DNA of 64,000 nt from Chlamydoabsidia padenii. Its lineage: Eukaryota; Mucoromycota; Mucoromycetes; Mucorales; Cunninghamellaceae. The position numbers and the translations under genes were made by a program. The DNA lies in NCBI GenBank assembly GCA_025330725.1, contig JAIWND010000021.1, positions 496,001-560,000 on the forward strand. The letters are read 5' to 3'. Below, in pieces: positions 61,901 to 64,000 of the stretch. The notes beneath the pieces were generated by a model. The model made no database searches and was not told the DNA's origin. It saw only the letters and a program-made list of their open reading frames with translations. Numbering within the stretch: position 1 is the first letter of the stretch; each line of letters starts with the position of its first letter.

Positions 61901-62036
61901 AATGTTCATACCAGATATTGCGTCTAAATGGATAAGTCGAGGCAAGATAAAGTAATTATAAGTGTTAGATTCCAATTAATATTATTATTTTCATTCTATA
62001 CCTACTTCTAATATCTCGTAAAGGAAATTGGTTCAT
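58918..62036 (-). CDS. MAK10: NatC auxiliary subunit Naa35/Mak10
   Basis: Thirteen exons on the minus strand (62036-62006, 61923-61801, 61717-61518, 61430-61218, 61162-61033, 60966-60575, 60484-60419, 60343-60158, 60089-59991, 59924-59889, 59815-59777, 59694-59134, 59061-58918) encode 739 aa. The strongest family signature is [20 protein letters not shown] followed by MDPRMDTGM. Others are [33 protein letters not shown] and the C-terminal [13 protein letters not shown]. Naa35 anchors the NatC N-terminal acetyltransferase to ribosomes and helps the catalytic subunit Naa30 acetylate Met-hydrophobic N-termini. Exons 10 and 11 are only 36 and 39 bases. The divergent neighbour is SF3A3. Confidence 0.93.
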
Positions 62037-62232
62037 CTATAATGTTACAAAGAGGTAAAAATTAAAAGAGTAGAAAGAAAGAAAGAAAGAAAGAGGGGGA
62101 GGAGGAATCCATTTTAGGGCCGTGACCGCATCGGGATTTCAATTATTTTTTTTATCAAATTCAGTCTTCCCTTTCAACTTTTTGTATTCTTCTTCTTTCG
62201 TTATAACTGTACCATTGAACCAAACAGACCCC
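62037..62232. promoter_or_regulatory. Divergent promoter of Naa35 and SF3A3 genes
   Basis: Only 196 bases separate the two start codons. CATCGGGATTTCAATT (62127-62142) is near the centre, with CT-rich tracts (GAAAG repeats on one strand) toward both genes. The layout matches the pacC/UTP10 and transposon promoters. Confidence 0.5.
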
Positions 62233-64000
62233 ATGGATAACATACTCGAAACTCAACGACTGTAAGTAACAAAAGGAAACAAAAGACAGATTTAAAGGTC
62301 TATTATAAAGGTTTTTGTCTACTCACTATATACTTTTTATTTTACTAGTGCACACGAAGTTATCGAACGTTTGGAAGAAGCCAGTGTCCAACAGTTCATG
62401 ACTGATTCCAAAACTTATCGTGGGCGGCTTCAAAATGAACATACGATCGATCGATATTTGACTCGTCTTGACAAGGAAAGTCAAAAGCTCATAGAACTTT
62501 ATGAAGACAAGGATGGGTAAGTGAAAAGACAAATAAAAAGACAAATAAATCAGTAACTGTAACAAGATGACTTGTCTTGCTAGATCAAACACGCGTGTAC
62601 TAACTCGACTTTTCATCCTTTATTGTATTTCAGACAACGTCAAAAAGCGATCGATTCACTCAGCAAACCATCAATAAGCCTGGATGAATTCTATGAACAA
62701 CTCGGTCAAATTAAAGACCATCACCAGAAATACCCCAACGAACCTATCGAAGCACCAGAATTCGAATTTATGCGAAATATGAATCAACAAGACTATGAAG
62801 AAGATGATAATATGGAAGAAGCTGAAGATAGTAAGTAACCATGACATAGTGATGAAACTGGTAACTAATACATCTTTTTTTGTTTAAACCATAAAGTACT
62901 AGATAATCTCTTCTCTGGTGAAGAAAACTTGGGACGATACGTGGACTTGAACGAACTACATGCGGAATATCTCAACCTGAAAGGTGTGGATCGATTGGAC
63001 TATATCCCTTATTTGGATCGATTCGACCGGTTTACCGACCCCAAGGTGTATCCTATCAACTTGAAATCCAACAACGACTATCGACTCTATTTAGATCATC
63101 TTCACAACTATCTACAAGGCTTCTTCCGTCGGGCTAAACCATTGGAGGATGTGGCATTATTAGAACAGAACGCCAAATTGGAATTTGAAGAGGGTTGGAA
63201 CCAGGGTGGCAACGAATACATCAAGGCGGAGGATGCAAGTGGTCTATTTTGTAAGGCTTGTCAAAAATTATTTACCAAACAAACTGTCTATGATGCACAT
63301 CTCAAGGGGAAGAAACATGTCAAGGCTCAAGAAAAATTGAATCAAGAAAACAACAACAATGACGACGGGACAATCAAGATGGATCGACGAAAAAAGACGG
63401 CATGGATGGAAGCCCTGATCACAGCTTATATGAAGACATTGGACACTATCAGGACAGAGTCAAAGGCTAATGTGGAACGAAAGCAAGCTTTGACTGATCG
63501 GGAACGAACGGTAAAATGTGGATGGGTAGTAGTTTGAAAACATGATTGAGTATCTAACTTTTTATATATGTATATATAGCACGAACAAGACCAAGAAGAT
63601 ATCGAAATTCAAGATGAATCCGACGATGATGACGATGAAGACCGAATCTATAATCCACTCAAATTACCACTTGGATGGGATGGCAAACCTATTCCTTATT
63701 GGCTCTACAAATTACATGGTCTGGGTGTGGAATATCCATGTGAAATCTGTGGTAACTATGTTTATATGGGAAGAAAGGCATTCGACAAACACTTTCAAGA
63801 ATGGCGTCATGCTCATGGTATGCGATGTCTTGGTTTACCGAACAGTCGTCAATTCCATGAAATTACTAAAATCGATGATGCTTATGCCTGTAAGTAACAA
63901 ATCTCTGTGCGGGGGAGGGGACATGATACTAATCCCTTCTTCTTCTTCTTCTTCTTTTTAGTGAATGAAAAACTCAAGAGTCAAAGCGTTAAAACAGACG
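62233..64000 (+). CDS. PRP9: Splicing factor 3A subunit 3 (SF3A3/Prp9), 3' end outside window
   Basis: Exons 62233-62261, 62349-62516, 62634-62830, 62897-63510, 63580-63889 and 63962 onward encode at least 464 aa before the window ends. The N-terminal region [20 protein letters not shown] and the helix [17 protein letters not shown] segment are typical. A C2H2 finger of matrin/U1 type ([23 protein letters not shown]) lies mid-protein. A second finger follows ([24 protein letters not shown]), with [20 protein letters not shown] before it. SF3A3 is part of the U2 snRNP SF3a complex and is needed for prespliceosome assembly. The length fits the family (about 500 aa), so little is missing. Confidence 0.95.

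Noticed and set aside
1..64000. CRISPR arrays, rRNA genes, organellar insertions or viral genes
   Set aside because: No regularly spaced identical repeats with unique spacers, no rRNA beyond the short match above, and no such protein motifs were seen.

Overview
The window is nuclear DNA of a filamentous fungus, most likely of the Mucorales (early-diverging Mucoromycota); the order is my inference. Genes are dense and carry many short introns (about 50-120 bases) with GTAAGT donors and CTAAC-like branch sites. Intergenic DNA is AT-rich with very long A/T homopolymers, leaders are CT-rich, and the proteins are fungal housekeeping families. There are no bacterial or organellar genes. All exon models were spliced by eye; each complete model keeps frame and its exon lengths sum to a multiple of three.

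Layout. 984-8306 (+): an M28 vacuolar/ER membrane metalloprotease, a small Dabb-domain protein, a CNNM/Mam3-type DUF21-CBS membrane protein and a dimethylarginine dimethylaminohydrolase. 9224-9295 (-): tRNA-Asp(GTC). 9352-16391: a 7.0-kb CACTA-like DNA transposon with near-identical ends (CACCACGGGAAAA / CACTACGGGAAAA), helically spaced subterminal repeats, an intact 890-aa Tnp2-type transposase (-) and a divergent 293-aa accessory protein (+). 17062-19060 (+): a CUE-Smr protein resembling Cue2. 19386-33084 (-): an importin-alpha-like armadillo protein, a CSB/Rad26 Swi2/Snf2 ATPase and a large Bre4/FUSC-type membrane protein. 33753-35982 (+): a PUF RNA-binding protein. 36269-43731 (-): a Munc13/Ync13-like C2-MHD protein and a PacC/Rim101 zinc-finger factor. 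43964-53386 (+): UTP10 and a PH-domain protein. 54482-55443 (-): a heme-thiolate peroxygenase with a membrane anchor. 56201-57988 (+): a PHD-finger protein. 58339-58649 (-): a possible 81-aa orphan gene. 58918-62036 (-): NatC subunit Naa35/Mak10. 62233-64000+ (+): SF3A3/Prp9, cut by the window edge.

The genes are unrelated housekeeping functions (ribosome biogenesis, splicing, DNA repair, nuclear transport, N-terminal acetylation, no-go decay) rather than a pathway cluster. Two structures stand out. First, a motif close to CGGGATTT(C/G)AAAT recurs about 80-190 bases upstream of many start codons, including the shared promoter inside the transposon. Second, the transposon looks structurally complete and may be autonomous.
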